Below the pieces are notes generated by a model that made no database searches, was not told where the DNA came from, and saw nothing but the letters and a program-made list of their open reading frames with translations. From contig JAADFL010000106.1 in assembly GCA_013152945.1 (NCBI GenBank), positions 1-22,336 of the forward strand: a DNA stretch of 22,336 bases. Direction: 5' to 3'. The stretch's first letter is position 1. Each line of letters opens with the position of its first letter. A program made the position numbers and the translations under genes. The stretch comes from Deltaproteobacteria bacterium. GTDB lineage: Bacteria; Myxococcota_A; JAADFL01. This document shows positions 13,603-20,960 of this stretch, in pieces.

Positions 13603-15612
13603 ATGACTGTAGATGTGCGGCAATTCTTGATTTTGGGAAACGTAAAGGTTGGAAAGACCACCATCTTCGAGAGACTGGCAGGTAACAGGAAATTCGATGC
13701 AGACGTATCCACCCGGGGTGTGGCCTTGAGGGCCGCCGAACTCGGGTATTCCAGTCGCAAGCTTTTATTCAAGGCCAAGGCATTTTTCACAGGCAAGGGT
13801 GAATCACGCAAGGCCGGCCAGTCATACCCGGATATTGTTCTCATAGATGGTCCCGGAGCCTCCAGCTTGATCTCTGAAGGTGAAGACGAGACTTGTTGCA
13901 GAGACTTGCTTCTCGAGGGAAAAATCGATGGTCTTCTCCTGGTAGCGGACCCGAGGAATCTGCGCAGGGCCCTCATGTTGCTGCTTCAAATCGTGGCGTT
14001 CGACCTACCCGTCGTTATGGCGCTCAACATGGAGGACGAAGCCCAGTCCCAGGGGATATTTGTTGACAGGGAAGAGTTGTCAAAGCAAACCGGTATAGAT
14101 GTCGTTGCAACCGTGGCATCCGAGGGACATGGCCTTCACAGGATTCCAGCAATGCTCCACAAGGCTGAACGTTCCAAAATTAAACCCAAGTACCCTGTTG
14201 TCGTGGAAGAAGCTCTCAATGATCTCGAGAAGATATTATCGGCTGCTCCCATCCGGCCCAGGGGACTTGCCCTGATGTTGTTGGCTGATATGTCCAAGGC
14301 CTGGGAAATCCTGAAGAACAATTTCGGCCGGGGAGTGGAGCGGGAGGTCAAGCGAATAGTTTCAAAGGTCTCTGATGCCTTGAGCAGACCCGCATCAGTG
14401 GTAATCACCGAATCATTGTACGACCAGGCAGGCGTTTTGACCTCACAAGTGGTTCAAAAAAAGGAAGGATACAAATTACCGGGTGCACTGGGCCGGGCTG
14501 CGGAGCATCCCTTGTGGGGCTTGCCCATAGCAGCGGTAGTACTGGCCGTAGGGTATTTGTTCGTAGGCGAATTCGGCGCAGGCATGGTGGTGGATGCCAT
14601 TGATGTACACCTCTTCAAGGAACTCCTGCTTCCTTTCACCGAACATGCCTTGTCTTTCATCCCTTGGCAAATCGTAAAAGATGCCCTTTTCGACCCAGAT
14701 TTCGGCTTGGTTCCCACGGGCCTGTTTCTTGCCCTGGGCCTGGTCATGCCTGTACTTTTCTTTTTCTATCTCTACTTTGCCTTGTTGGAGGACTCGGGTT
14801 ATCTGCCCAGGCTGTCGGTCCTGCTTGACAAGATCCTAAGAAAGATGGGACTCAACGGCAAGGGTGTCTTGCCGTTGGTGCTGGGCTTTTCATGCGTGAC
14901 GATGGCCTTGCTGACCACCAGGATCCTGGATACAAAGAAAGAGAGAATAATTGCCAGCCTGCTCTTGATACTTGGTTTTCCGTGTGCACCGCTTTTAGCG
15001 GTCATGTTGGTGGTATTAAAGCCATTGTCCATATATGCCGCATTGACGATCTTCGGTTGGCTTGCAGTCCAGGTGCTCGTATTCGGAATGCTTGCAAACA
15101 AGCTGATTAAGGGTGAAAAAGCTGAGTTTATCCTGGAGATTCCACCCTTGAGAAGGCCCAGTTTCATGCCGGTCCTGGCCAGGACAGGCAGGAGGACGGT
15201 GCTGTTCATCAGGGAGGCTTTGCCGATTTTCCTTTTTGCATCATTGTTGATGTTCACATTGGACCGGTTGGGAACATTGAATTGGCTGGAAGACTTGTCC
15301 AGGCCCGTGGTGCACGGCGTCCTGGGTCTTCCGGACCAGGCAGTACAGGTTTTTTTCAAGACATTCATCCGAAGGGAGAACGGAGCCGCTGAACTGGACC
15401 TGGTTCGTTCACATTTTGACAGTGTGCAGGTGCTGGTGACATTGCTGGTCATGACCGTATTCACACCTTGCATGAATTCTACGATTGTTCTTTTCAAGGA
15501 GCAGGGGATCAAGGTTGCAACAGCCATATTGGTCTTTGTCAGTATATACGGCATCTTGGCCGGAGGTGTCCTGAACTGGATTTGCAGGACCTTTTCGATT
15601 ACTTTTACGTGA
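13603..15612 (+). CDS. feoB: FeoB-family ferrous iron transporter (divergent)
   Basis: A 669-residue inner-membrane protein with a cytoplasmic GTPase domain and a C-terminal channel domain. G motifs: GNVKVGKT (12-19, P-loop), DGPGASSL (82-89, G3, FeoB has DLPG), NMEDEA (142-147, G4, the FeoB-style NMxD) and VASEGHGL (G5). The channel region keeps LLEDSGYLPRLSVLLDKI and GLNGKGVLPLVLGFSC with the conserved Cys, and a C-terminal TPCMNST. Departures from typical FeoB: the first gate reads CVTMALLTTR where CNVPAIMATR is usual, and the second reads GFPCAPLLAVM where SCSARLPVY is usual; the G2 region is also changed. ATG with GGAG 6 bases upstream. Followed 11 bases later by a DtxR/FeoA-domain gene. 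Metal specificity (iron or another divalent ion) is therefore not certain. Confidence 0.88.
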   Translation: MTVDVRQFLILGNVKVGKTTIFERLAGNRKFDADVSTRGVALRAAELGYSSRKLLFKAKAFFTGKGESRKAGQSYPDIVLIDGPGASSLISEGEDETCCRDLLLEGKIDGLLLVADPRNLRRALMLLLQIVAFDLPVVMALNMEDEAQSQGIFVDREELSKQTGIDVVATVASEGHGLHRIPAMLHKAERSKIKPKYPVVVEEALNDLEKILSAAPIRPRGLALMLLADMSKAWEILKNNFGRGVEREVKRIVSKVSDALSRPASVVITESLYDQAGVLTSQVVQKKEGYKLPGALGRAAEHPLWGLPIAAVVLAVGYLFVGEFGAGMVVDAIDVHLFKELLLPFTEHALSFIPWQIVKDALFDPDFGLVPTGLFLALGLVMPVLFFFYLYFALLEDSGYLPRLSVLLDKILRKMGLNGKGVLPLVLGFSCVTMALLTTRILDTKKERIIASLLLILGFPCAPLLAVMLVVLKPLSIYAALTIFGWLAVQVLVFGMLANKLIKGEKAEFILEIPPLRRPSFMPVLARTGRRTVLFIREALPIFLFASLLMFTLDRLGTLNWLEDLSRPVVHGVLGLPDQAVQVFFKTFIRRENGAAELDLVRSHFDSVQVLVTLLVMTVFTPCMNSTIVLFKEQGIKVATAILVFVSIYGILAGGVLNWICRTFSITFT

Positions 15613-15623
15613 GAGGCGGGCGC

Positions 15624-16376
15624 ATGGTTACAGACAGGTCGAATACACAGCATGAGGAAGAGGTTCTGGAGGCCTTGTGGATTGCGGACGAGGATGGAGA
15701 ACCCACGTTCGAATCCGTGAGGAATATATGCACCGAAGAAATTACCGAGGCCGATATTGACGGCCTGGTCGCTTCAGGCATGGTGGAACGAAGCGGTGAC
15801 AGGTTGGTCCTTACCGGCCGGGGATATGAATCAGCAAGGAAGATAGTGCGAAGACACAGGCTTGCCGCGACATTGATGTACACGGTCTTGGGTGTGGATG
15901 CAGAAAAACGAGAGGCCATTGCCTGTGAAGTGGAGCATACACTTGTTCCTGAAATGACCGATGGCATATGCACTTTGCTCGGTCATCCCCATGAATCACC
16001 GGATGGGAAATCCATACCACCCGGGCCTTGTTGCAAGACGCATCGTAATGTAGTGCCCAGTTTAGTAATCAGCCTGGCCGAATTGCAGGTAGGTGCCAGC
16101 GCCAAAGTGATCTATATCCAGCCCAAGAGTCATGAAAGGATGCACAGGCTCACGTCTTTTGGAATAACCCCCGGGACTATAGTCGAGTTGCACCAGAAAC
16201 AACCTGCCTATAGCATACACTACGAAGGAACCGAGTTGGCCCTGGACAAGGATGTGGCCGAGGATATTTTCGTCGTGCCCATAGGTGAGCATTCAACATT
16301 AACAGGCGACAGGCCCATGAAGGGCAGGGGAGCGGCCCGGAGAAAACGAAGAGGGTGGTTCAGGCGACGAAGTTGA
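15624..16376 (+). CDS. DtxR/MntR-type metal-dependent regulator with FeoA/SH3 domain
   Basis: A 250-residue regulator. The N-terminal 70 residues form the winged helix (EEEVLEALWIADEDGE, then EADIDGLVASGMVERSGDRLVLTGRG). Next comes the dimerisation and metal-binding domain with HRLAATLMYTVLGV, CEVEHTL and GICTLLGHPHESPDGKSIPP-GPCC, the DtxR pattern with its metal ligands. The last domain (about residues 148-225) matches FeoA/SH3: ISLAELQVGA, MHRLTSFGITPGTIVEL and ELALDKDVAEDIFVV. It would repress feoB when metal is plentiful. The tail is strongly basic (RRKRRGWFRRRS). The open frame extends upstream into feoB; I chose ATG 15624 because it follows GAGAGG and starts 11 bases after the feoB stop. 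There is no separate feoA gene in the window; this domain may substitute for it or be only the DtxR third domain. Confidence 0.88.
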   Translation: MVTDRSNTQHEEEVLEALWIADEDGEPTFESVRNICTEEITEADIDGLVASGMVERSGDRLVLTGRGYESARKIVRRHRLAATLMYTVLGVDAEKREAIACEVEHTLVPEMTDGICTLLGHPHESPDGKSIPPGPCCKTHRNVVPSLVISLAELQVGASAKVIYIQPKSHERMHRLTSFGITPGTIVELHQKQPAYSIHYEGTELALDKDVAEDIFVVPIGEHSTLTGDRPMKGRGAARRKRRGWFRRRS

Positions 16377-16396
16377 TCCAACCTGTTTTCCGTAAT

Positions 16397-16846
16397 CTAC
16401 CGGTTATGCAAAGGATTGAAAAAGAAAAGGTAGGCTGCCATGGTATGCATGTCTGCAGGTGTGCAGTTATCGAATTTTCCCCTGCTGCTTCCGGACGAAT
16501 TTCTCACGGTGCAACCATCTATCCTACCGACGGAAGAACCAGACGAATTGCGCAGGGTGCCGTTGGCGTCGACCCGGCCTATGGAAGAGCCTGAAGAATT
16601 GCGTATGGTACCGTCGCCATCGATCCGGCCTATGGAAGAACCCGATGAATTGCGGACGGTCCCGGAATCTTCTATCTTGCCTATGGAAGATCCGGAAGAG
16701 TTTCTGACAGTACCGTTCGAGTCGATTCTTCCCACGCTCGAACCGCTCGAATTACGCACTGTCATGTTTGACCCTGCAAACACAGGCCCCGGTAAGAACG
16801 AGACTATGAGGATCAAAAGCAAATCATGTAAATGTTTGACTTTCAT
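16397..16846 (-). CDS. Exported beta-flower-like repeat protein
   Basis: A 149-residue protein with a signal peptide (LLLILIVSFLPG, cleavage probably after VFA, residue 24) followed by six copies of a 16-17-residue repeat (29-128), consensus TVRNSSGSSIGRIDxxG. The closely spaced hydrophobic and polar residues and the SSG-x-x-IGRID phrase resemble the 'beta-flower' small repeat proteins described from structure predictions. The last two repeats carry Cys112 and Cys128, able to form a disulfide. The final 21 residues (ADMHTMAAYLFFFNPLHNR) are unlike the repeats. The function is unknown; a binding or surface role is a guess. ATG with GGAGG 7 bases upstream, so the start is secure. It is convergent with the DtxR-type gene, with only 20 bases between the stops. 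Confidence 0.75.
   Translation of the reverse strand: MKVKHLHDLLLILIVSFLPGPVFAGSNMTVRNSSGSSVGRIDSNGTVRNSSGSSIGKIEDSGTVRNSSGSSIGRIDGDGTIRNSSGSSIGRVDANGTLRNSSGSSVGRIDGCTVRNSSGSSRGKFDNCTPADMHTMAAYLFFFNPLHNR
16463..16762 (-). repeat. Six in-frame 48-51-base coding repeats
   Basis: Residues 29-128 of the beta-flower-like protein comprise four 17-residue and two 16-residue units that differ mainly in the residues just after the IGRID motif. The DNA copies are similar but not identical, which points to an old duplication maintained by selection rather than a recent slippage tract. Confidence 0.9.
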
Positions 16847-16974
16847 AACCTAACCTCCCTGGTTGGCCGTACAGGGCCTTTTAGTTGCTGAAATAATATT
16901 AATCGACTTGCAAGGAATTGCAAATGGTGTACACATAATTCGGATTGAATGCAGCCAGTCAAGACTGCGAGGAC

Positions 16975-17013
16975 AGGAGGTTGAAAATGAACAACGCAGG
17001 AGGGATAGATATG
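16975..17013 (+). promoter_or_regulatory. Two consecutive ribosome-binding sites and starts for the aldolase
   Basis: AGGAGG at 16975-16980 lies 6 bases before ATG 16987; AGGAGGG at 16998-17004 lies 6 bases before the in-frame ATG 17011. Both are near-perfect, so translation could begin at either, giving products that differ by 8 residues. Confidence 0.55.
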
Positions 17014-18282
17014 AAAGATTTCGAACAGGCCTTGGATGTAGGCAGACCGCCGAATATCAAGAAACTCTTTCCCAATTCAAAGGCATTATTGGTCAGCGGA
17101 AAGGTGATAGACAGGGCGCTCTTGAAAAAGGGCAAAGCAATGACCATAGCAGCCAATGCCAGGAACAGGTTCGTATTGAGGGGAGTGTTAAAGGCGGCAC
17201 AGCGCGCACGGGCGGCAATAATAATCGAAATTGCAAAATCCGAAGGTGGGGCTGACGCCTATTGTGCCGTCAACATGTGGAACCTGGCGTACTATGCCGA
17301 TGCAATCGCCAATGAACTTGGAGTTACCGTCCCCATTGCGATACACGCGGACCATTATGGAATAAAGAAACAGGAAGACATTGATCCGGCACGGACCGAG
17401 ATACCGTCGATATTCGACGCCGGTGTTACTTCCATAGCCATTGATGCGTCCCATCTCCAAGATGACGAGAACCTGCTGGCGAACCTGGAATTGAACCAGT
17501 ACATTCCCGGCTGGGCGGGACTCGAAACCGAGGTCGGGGAAATAAAGGGGGCAGAAGGATTGTCTACCCCAAAAGAGGCTCTTTTCCTGATCAAGGGGCT
17601 GAATGCACATGGTATTTTCCCTGACTGGATAGCATTGAACAATGGGACCACCCATGGCATCCAGGACAGCAAAGCCGGAATACACGTAGAGCTGACAAAG
17701 GAAATACACGAAGCATTGAAGCCGTACGGCATGTCAGGCGCACAACACGGCACTTCGGGCAACGACAGTGCAAGGCTCAAGAGGATTGCAGCCGAAACCG
17801 CCACTACCAAGGTCAATTTCGCGACTGCTCTTCAAATGATTTCATGGGGAATAAAGGTCAATGATTACGGGAATGCCATAACCGATGAAAAAGGAGAATT
17901 CATCAAGGAACCCGGGAAGGGTGTGAGCCGGGAGATGTGGCAGGCCATGAAGGCCTATGCCGATGCGAGGGGATTGAAGGGAGGGAACTACAAGAAAATG
18001 AACCTGCCTTTCGAGAACAAGTTCCTCGGTCAACCCGCCGGTATTAGGGACAGGATGGTCTCCGGCGTGGAGGATTTTGTTTATTTTCTCCTGACAGAGG
18101 TTTTCAATGCAGGTGACACGGCACCTCTCGGCATCGAGGCAATACTGGAAGCAGGCTCACATGAAATGAGCCCCAAGGCACAAAGAATAGAAGACCCGGA
18201 CCAGTGGACCCGGGACAAGATAATTGAACGCGCAAAGGAATTGAGCCCGGACAAAGGGCCTGCCGGAAATTACGACGATTAA
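16987..18282 (+). CDS. fba: Class II fructose-bisphosphate aldolase
   Basis: A zinc-dependent aldolase splitting or forming fructose 1,6-bisphosphate in glycolysis/gluconeogenesis; cytoplasmic. In the 431-residue product the zinc-binding HADH (120-123) sits in IAIHADHYG, followed by SIAIDASHL, LETEVGEIKG, LNNGTTHGIQ (zinc ligand His223) and SGAQHGTSGN (zinc ligand His254), then the substrate-binding stretch KVNFATALQM. At 431 residues it is longer than the common 285-360-residue class II enzymes; the extra length is mainly the N-terminal 30 residues and the C-terminal 100, as in the long class II subgroup. Two starts are equally supported (ATG 16987 and ATG 17011); the outer one is annotated. 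It is divergent from the beta-flower-like gene and no partner gene is adjacent. Tagatose-type sugars are a less likely substrate. Confidence 0.88.
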   Translation: MNNAGGIDMKDFEQALDVGRPPNIKKLFPNSKALLVSGKVIDRALLKKGKAMTIAANARNRFVLRGVLKAAQRARAAIIIEIAKSEGGADAYCAVNMWNLAYYADAIANELGVTVPIAIHADHYGIKKQEDIDPARTEIPSIFDAGVTSIAIDASHLQDDENLLANLELNQYIPGWAGLETEVGEIKGAEGLSTPKEALFLIKGLNAHGIFPDWIALNNGTTHGIQDSKAGIHVELTKEIHEALKPYGMSGAQHGTSGNDSARLKRIAAETATTKVNFATALQMISWGIKVNDYGNAITDEKGEFIKEPGKGVSREMWQAMKAYADARGLKGGNYKKMNLPFENKFLGQPAGIRDRMVSGVEDFVYFLLTEVFNAGDTAPLGIEAILEAGSHEMSPKAQRIEDPDQWTRDKIIERAKELSPDKGPAGNYDD

Positions 18283-18489
18283 AGCCTTTGCCGGCCCCGG
18301 GCCCGGTTGCTTCTCGTTTCAGAGGATGGGCGACGTTATTATAAATTTTGACTGGCACCAGGGGATGCGGGAGACGATGCTTTGGTTATTTCGATCCCTT
18401 GGCAAATACCGGAGCATGATCATGTGCTGTGGTTTCGTTGACCGGAATCATTCACCTGTACATCGGTCTTTTACATGGAGGCCGGCGCG

Positions 18490-19740
18490 ATGAAGGCCGG
18501 TTACAAGAAGATATCGATTGATCCGGGCGGAGATATCGAGCTTGCCGGAACGTACAACAGGCACCCCAGGATCGGAAATGACAGGAGGGACGGACTCTTT
18601 GCGAGGGCCTTGGCCTTGGAGTCGGACGGCAGGCGGATCATTTTAATAGCAGCAGACTTGCTTTGTATTTCCGAGGAACTCCATCGCAGTCTTTGTGATT
18701 CGCTGGGCGGCTTCGATAAGCGCGAAATATTCCTTGCCGCAACACATACCCATTCTTCCTTTGGCGGGTATTTCCTTTCAGACGCCGCTTCGGCAATGCT
18801 GGGCAGACCCGATATGGCAAGGTTCAACGAACTTGTATCCGTGTTGAAGCAGGCTGTTGAAGGCGCTTTGGCCGATCTTGCCGATGTGGACCGGATAAGA
18901 GCCGGACAGGGCGTTGTCCCGGGACTTGTAAGCAGCAGGAGAAAGAAGCTTGGACCATATGATGACACAGTAAACCTGGTCAGGCTCGAAAGGCGAAACA
19001 AGAGCCCCATAGAATTGTTGGCTGTTTCGGGTCATCCTGTAATCGTCCTGGAACACAACGCAAAAATGATAAGTGCTGATTATCCGGGTGAGGTATGCAG
19101 GAGGCTCGAGGACCTTGGAATAGCTCCGATCTTTTTCAGCAGCGCACTTGGTGGTGAATCTATCTTGTTTCCCGAATTCCAAATGGGCCTGGAACGTCAC
19201 ATGGAGTTAGTGGCAGGATTAATCCTTGGAGGCAGAGACCGGGCGCAAAGCAACAGCCGGGAAATGCAAGCCGGAAAAATTCATAGCGAAATAGTGTATT
19301 TAGAGAGGCCCAAGCCCGAGAGCAGGATCTTTTCTCCCATGGGGCTTCCGTGGTCGTTCCTGGACTTTTTGCTGATGCCCCTGTTGGAAAAATTCGGACG
19401 CACTTTTGACCTTGCCTTTCCTCTCGAACAGGGTGTGCCGATTCACCTGGTCGAGGTAGGCGCTGTGCTCCTGGTAGGCACGCCTTTCGACCTGGGAGTC
19501 AGCATTTCAAGGAGAATATCGGAGATCGGAAGGGCCGCAGGCCGTAAGTTGACGGTTGCCTTGTCACAGACGGATGCATACGCCGGGTACATACATATGC
19601 CCGCTGTATACGAATCTGTTCCTGAAAAGGGATATCGCTTCATGGCATTGTATGAAAATGCTCTGGCCATGTTCGGAACCGGCCTTGGAAGAAAAGTTGT
19701 CCGGGCAGTGGAGGAAAAATTGAAAAATGGAATTCGATGA
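18490..19740 (+). CDS. Neutral ceramidase-fold hydrolase, cytoplasmic
   Basis: Resembles the N-terminal catalytic domain of neutral/alkaline non-lysosomal ceramidases (amide bond cleavage of ceramide), a zinc-dependent family. Zinc-site motifs: ATHTHSS (84-90), the His182 in VSGHPVIV followed by ISADYPGEV, and DAYAGYI (about 362-368, with the family Tyr). The usual GEF/GEP glutamate is replaced by Asp334 in GTPFDLGVS. At 416 residues it is much shorter than the 650-residue secreted ceramidases, and it has no signal peptide or C-terminal Ig domain, so a cytoplasmic location is likely. The ATG at 18475 is in frame, but GGAGG at 18477-18481 lies 8 bases before ATG 18490, which I use. It overlaps the next gene by 14 bases. 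The real substrate could be another N-acyl compound. Confidence 0.75.
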   Translation: MKAGYKKISIDPGGDIELAGTYNRHPRIGNDRRDGLFARALALESDGRRIILIAADLLCISEELHRSLCDSLGGFDKREIFLAATHTHSSFGGYFLSDAASAMLGRPDMARFNELVSVLKQAVEGALADLADVDRIRAGQGVVPGLVSSRRKKLGPYDDTVNLVRLERRNKSPIELLAVSGHPVIVLEHNAKMISADYPGEVCRRLEDLGIAPIFFSSALGGESILFPEFQMGLERHMELVAGLILGGRDRAQSNSREMQAGKIHSEIVYLERPKPESRIFSPMGLPWSFLDFLLMPLLEKFGRTFDLAFPLEQGVPIHLVEVGAVLLVGTPFDLGVSISRRISEIGRAAGRKLTVALSQTDAYAGYIHMPAVYESVPEKGYRFMALYENALAMFGTGLGRKVVRAVEEKLKNGIR

Positions 19741-20770
19741 GAATGAGTACTTGTCATGGTACTTGCCCTTGGCAAGAGGCGGGCAGGGTATCAACCTTCA
19801 TTCCAGCGGTATGCCGGCAATTGAGCCCTCGGAGTTCTTGCCTGCAACGGGAAGACCATGGAGCCTGACTCCAAGGCTCGAGCAAGCATTTGCTTCTTGG
19901 TTGGGCTTGTCGCCCGAACAGGTCATGTTTACCCCCGGGGCCACAGGGGGCAACCTTTTTGCATTGTTGGGCCTGGCGCCCGCAGGCAGCGAGGTAATCG
20001 TCGAATCTCCTATCTATGAGCCCATGGTCCGCCAGGCGTACAGGGTTAACCGGGTAAAGAGACTTTTCAGATCTTTTGAAAAAGGTTGGACTGTCGGGCC
20101 GGACGATTTGAAACCATTGGTTGGAAATGACACGTCATTGGCGATAATTACCGAACCGCATAATCCCAGTGGAGTTGTGACGGAGCGATCGCAGATTTTT
20201 GCCATTGCCGATTACCTTGAATCATTCGGCGCCTATATCCTGGTAAACGAGGTGTATCGGGGGTTTGGTGAATGGAGGACATTGGCCGGCGAGAGGGAAA
20301 ACCTGTTGGTGGTCGGAAGCTTTTCAAAACTGTGCGGAACATACTGGGCGAGACTCGGATACCTTGCCGGACATGAAAAGGTGTTGGATAAAATGCGAAG
20401 GGTGCGCATGAACCTCGGCCCTGCATCCGAAGCCGCCGCCGGTGTAGGGCTCAAGGTCATGGACTCCATAGGCGAATTGCAGCAGAGGGCAAGGGAAACG
20501 GCTGCAAAAGGAATCCCGCTTGCTGATGAATGGGTAAAGAGGACCAGGAGCGTATCATGGGTCCGGCCGGAAGCTTCAGGTTTCGGTTGTATAAAATTAC
20601 CCGCTGGAGTCAATGATATCGAATTGGTAAAGAGACTGTACGAAGAAGATCATGTTGCGGCCATCCCCGGTTCCTTGTTCGGGGCGTCCGGGACATTGAG
20701 GATAAGCTGGCTGCAGGCAGGCGAACAACTTGAGAAAGGTTTGGCCGTACTGGGGAAGAGAATGGAGTGA
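19727..20770 (+). CDS. PLP aminotransferase (fold type I) with Asp-to-Asn at the cofactor site
   Basis: A 347-residue class I/II aminotransferase-type protein. Visible motifs are NPSG (146-149, cofactor-binding Asn), VNEVYRGF (173-180), SFSKLCG with the Schiff-base Lys201, ARLGYLAG (Arg209) and a C-terminal LRISW with the carboxylate-binding Arg. In nearly all members the fourth motif reads DEVY or DEIY, the Asp contacting the pyridine nitrogen; here residue 174 is Asn (codon AAC, 20246-20248). Its reactivity may therefore be altered; it could be a non-transaminating relative such as a lyase or synthase. It overlaps the ceramidase-like gene by 14 bases with GGAGG 12 bases upstream, so the two are co-translated and probably act on related amino compounds. 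Confidence 0.8.
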   Translation: MEFDENEYLSWYLPLARGGQGINLHSSGMPAIEPSEFLPATGRPWSLTPRLEQAFASWLGLSPEQVMFTPGATGGNLFALLGLAPAGSEVIVESPIYEPMVRQAYRVNRVKRLFRSFEKGWTVGPDDLKPLVGNDTSLAIITEPHNPSGVVTERSQIFAIADYLESFGAYILVNEVYRGFGEWRTLAGERENLLVVGSFSKLCGTYWARLGYLAGHEKVLDKMRRVRMNLGPASEAAAGVGLKVMDSIGELQQRARETAAKGIPLADEWVKRTRSVSWVRPEASGFGCIKLPAGVNDIELVKRLYEEDHVAAIPGSLFGASGTLRISWLQAGEQLEKGLAVLGKRME

Positions 20771-20866
20771 AATCTTTGAATGTTCCATGCTGTTGACACG
20801 GCCGGGTTCATATGGCTTTTTGTTGGCTGCCTGCAATGATCACAGGCTCTACTGTTGGTAACCGGA

Positions 20867-20898
20867 TTGTTTAATTGTTGGTGATTCTCAAGTATAAT
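20867..20898 (+). promoter_or_regulatory. Possible promoter for the TPR/cNMP gene
   Basis: A perfect TATAAT stands at 20893-20898, 62 bases before the ATG of the next gene. The best -35 match, TTGTTT at 20867-20872, is 20 bases away and so too far for an ideal sigma70 promoter. The 190-base gap also has GCCTG/CAGGC around 20830-20850 but no clear terminator. Confidence 0.25.
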
Positions 20899-20960
20899 GA
20901 AAAAAGATTGTTTGATTCCAGTGATTGTTCGTGATTTGAAGAGATAAACGGAGGGTGGGG

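Noticed and set aside
18297-18306. CCGGGCCCGG palindrome after the aldolase gene
   Set aside because: A short GC palindrome without loop or T-run; expected by chance near GC-rich DNA.
18353-18369. TGGCACCAGGGGATGC, considered as a sigma54 promoter
   Set aside because: The GG and GC elements are one base too far apart and the expected TTGC is not present.
20800-20820. GGCC/GGCT pairing followed by TTTTT after the aminotransferase gene, considered as an intrinsic terminator
   Set aside because: The stem is only four pairs, one a G-U, with a 10-base loop; too weak to call.
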